Shown piece by piece: positions 5,293 through 5,994 of a stretch of 5,994 bases of DNA (positions are counted from its first letter, which is position 1; each line of letters begins with the position of its first letter). Both the position numbers and the translations under genes were made by a program. The notes below the pieces were generated by a model. The model was not told the DNA's origin, searched no databases, and saw only the letters and a list, made by a program, of their open reading frames with translations. Source of the DNA: an uncultured Acidimicrobiaceae bacterium (GTDB taxonomy: Bacteria > Actinomycetota > Acidimicrobiia > Acidimicrobiales > MedAcidi-G1). The DNA lies in NCBI GenBank assembly GCA_913054115.1, contig CAJXIS010000149.1, positions 1-5,994 on the forward strand. The letters run 5' to 3'.

Positions 5293-5864
5293 GCCAGGTT
5301 GGCGGCCGTCACCTCGACGCCGGTCAGGGTGCTGACGTCGGCGGCGATCTCCGCGAAGTCGGGGTCGGTCGCACGTATGCGGAAGTTGAGTCCGAGCAGG
5401 TAGTTGTGCAGGGCACGACTGCTGTCGCCGACTGACGATTCGAACACGTCGGAGACGAGGGCGAACGTCTGCACCAGGCCCTCGTGGCGGTCGCGTTGCA
5501 GCGAGTGGACGGCGAACTCGTGCCAGAGCAGGGAGGCGTTGGAGTACATGCCCCATTCCCGGCCGATGAAGATCCGGGTGAGGATCACGATCGACTTTTT
5601 GCGGCCGGCTTCCGCGAGGATCGTGGTGCAGAGGTCGGCGAAGAGCCGGATGACCTCGATGACGACGAGGTCGATGAGCTCGTCGGCGTCGTCGAAGTAG
5701 TAGTGGATGGTGCTCTTGGTGAGCGGGGTGACCTCGGCGATTCGCCGCACCGTGCACGCCGCCAGCCCCTCCGCAGCGACCACGGAGGCGGCGGCGGCGA
5801 TGATCTCCTGTCGGCGACTCTCCTGATTGGGAGTTCGACGGACAGTTGTGGTGGATCGTTCCAT
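5289..5864 (-). CDS. TetR/AcrR-family transcriptional regulator
   Basis: This 191-residue protein has the TetR layout. Basic N-terminal residues are followed by a DNA-binding domain at about 18-65 with the helix-turn-helix TVRRIAEVTPLTKSTIHYYFDDADELI (38-64). Its STIHYYF is the family's recognition-helix signature, with H54 in place of the common tyrosine. The all-helical remainder (about 65-191) would bind a ligand and dimerise; it contains GREWGMYSNASLLWHEFAVHS (101-121), with buried aromatic residues, and I cannot assign it to a ligand class. The ATG at 5862-5864 is supported because HTH spacing from the N-terminus is normal. It converges on the lipoprotein gene and runs away from the right edge. 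The paired inverted repeats 71-110 bp upstream are its likely operators, which suggests self-control and control of a divergent gene outside the window. Family call is strong; regulon unknown. Confidence 0.9.
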   Translation of the reverse strand: MERSTTTVRRTPNQESRRQEIIAAAASVVAAEGLAACTVRRIAEVTPLTKSTIHYYFDDADELIDLVVIEVIRLFADLCTTILAEAGRKKSIVILTRIFIGREWGMYSNASLLWHEFAVHSLQRDRHEGLVQTFALVSDVFESSVGDSSRALHNYLLGLNFRIRATDPDFAEIAADVSTLTGVEVTAANLA

Positions 5865-5934
5865 TGTGCCGACGCCGCCTCGGGTCGTCTTCGGGTTCCT
5901 ACCAGACCGTCAGCATGTCACGTCCAGGGGAATT

Positions 5935-5948
5935 GGGACAAGTGTCCC
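5935..5948. promoter_or_regulatory. Probable TetR operator, copy 1
   Basis: GGGACA (5935-5940) and TGTCCC (5943-5948) are perfect inverted arms around AG. The core GGAC-N4-GTCC recurs 21 bp to the right. The site lies in the upstream region of the TetR gene, about 71 bp before its start codon. Binding by that regulator is inferred. Confidence 0.6.
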
Positions 5949-5950
5949 GT

Positions 5951-5974
5951 GCATTCGGACGCATGTCCGAATGC
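5951..5974. promoter_or_regulatory. Probable TetR operator, copy 2
   Basis: GCATTCGGAC (5951-5960) and GTCCGAATGC (5965-5974) are perfect 10-bp inverted arms around GCAT. This is the longest perfect inverted repeat noticed in the window. It shares the core GGAC-N4-GTCC and the left-flank ATT with copy 1, and its centre is 21 bp away, two helical turns. Only 20 nt remain before the right edge, so it probably overlaps the promoter or 5' end of a rightward gene not seen here. Confidence 0.65.
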
Positions 5975-5994
5975 GTGATATGCGTTTTCGGTGA

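Noticed and set aside
5896..5921. Possible - strand promoter for TetR (GTGACA and TAGGAA on the - strand)
   Set aside because: The spacer is only 14 nt and the -10 lacks the final T, so it is too weak to annotate.
5484..5978. + strand frame opposite the TetR gene and through the operator region
   Set aside because: The - strand gives a clear TetR helix-turn-helix protein; this frame is Asp/Glu/Val/Gly-rich with no domain.
5975..5994. Start of a rightward gene at GTG 5975 or ATG 5980
   Set aside because: The ATG frame meets TGA after four codons, and the GTG frame is only 20 nt long before the edge, so neither can be supported.

Overview
The window is high-GC bacterial DNA (roughly two thirds G+C by eye) with strong G/C preference at third codon positions. 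Protein sequences, GTG starts, a lipobox lipoprotein and candidate leaderless-type starts suggest an actinomycete, perhaps one of the deep actinobacterial lineages. The placement is an inference from style only. Genes are densely packed: five metabolic genes run rightward, followed by a lipoprotein gene and then a convergent regulator.

Positions 2-4566 are a nucleotide and central-metabolism block on the + strand: the 3' part of purF, purM, pyrE, an NAD(P)-type malic enzyme with an N-terminal ACT domain, and a HAD-family hydrolase. PurF and PurM are steps 1 and 5 of de novo IMP synthesis. PyrE makes OMP in the pyrimidine pathway, and both PurF and PyrE are PRPP-dependent, so the first three genes draw on one nucleotide-precursor supply. 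Spacings are tight (7, 10 and 40 nt, then a 13-nt overlap). However, pyrE and the malic enzyme gene each carry a TANNNT box 7-8 nt before the ATG, so they may also be transcribed separately as leaderless messages.

Positions 4567-5288 look different. A hairpin and a candidate leaderless promoter precede a small lipoprotein gene of unknown function with less biased codon use. That reading frame ends at an in-frame TAG (5086-5088), yet the same frame continues for 52 protein-like codons to a TGA at 5245-5247. It looks like one about 207-codon gene broken by a single amber codon. It then meets a converging TetR-family regulator gene (5289-5864, - strand).

Upstream of the regulator, at 5935-5974, lie two inverted repeats sharing the core GGAC-N4-GTCC. 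Their centres are exactly 21 bp apart, as expected of a tandem operator on one DNA face. They are probably bound by the TetR protein and shared with a gene beyond the right edge. No RNA genes, mobile elements or CRISPR arrays were seen. The best candidates for something undescribed are the amber-split lipoprotein and the tandem operator; the metabolic block is ordinary.
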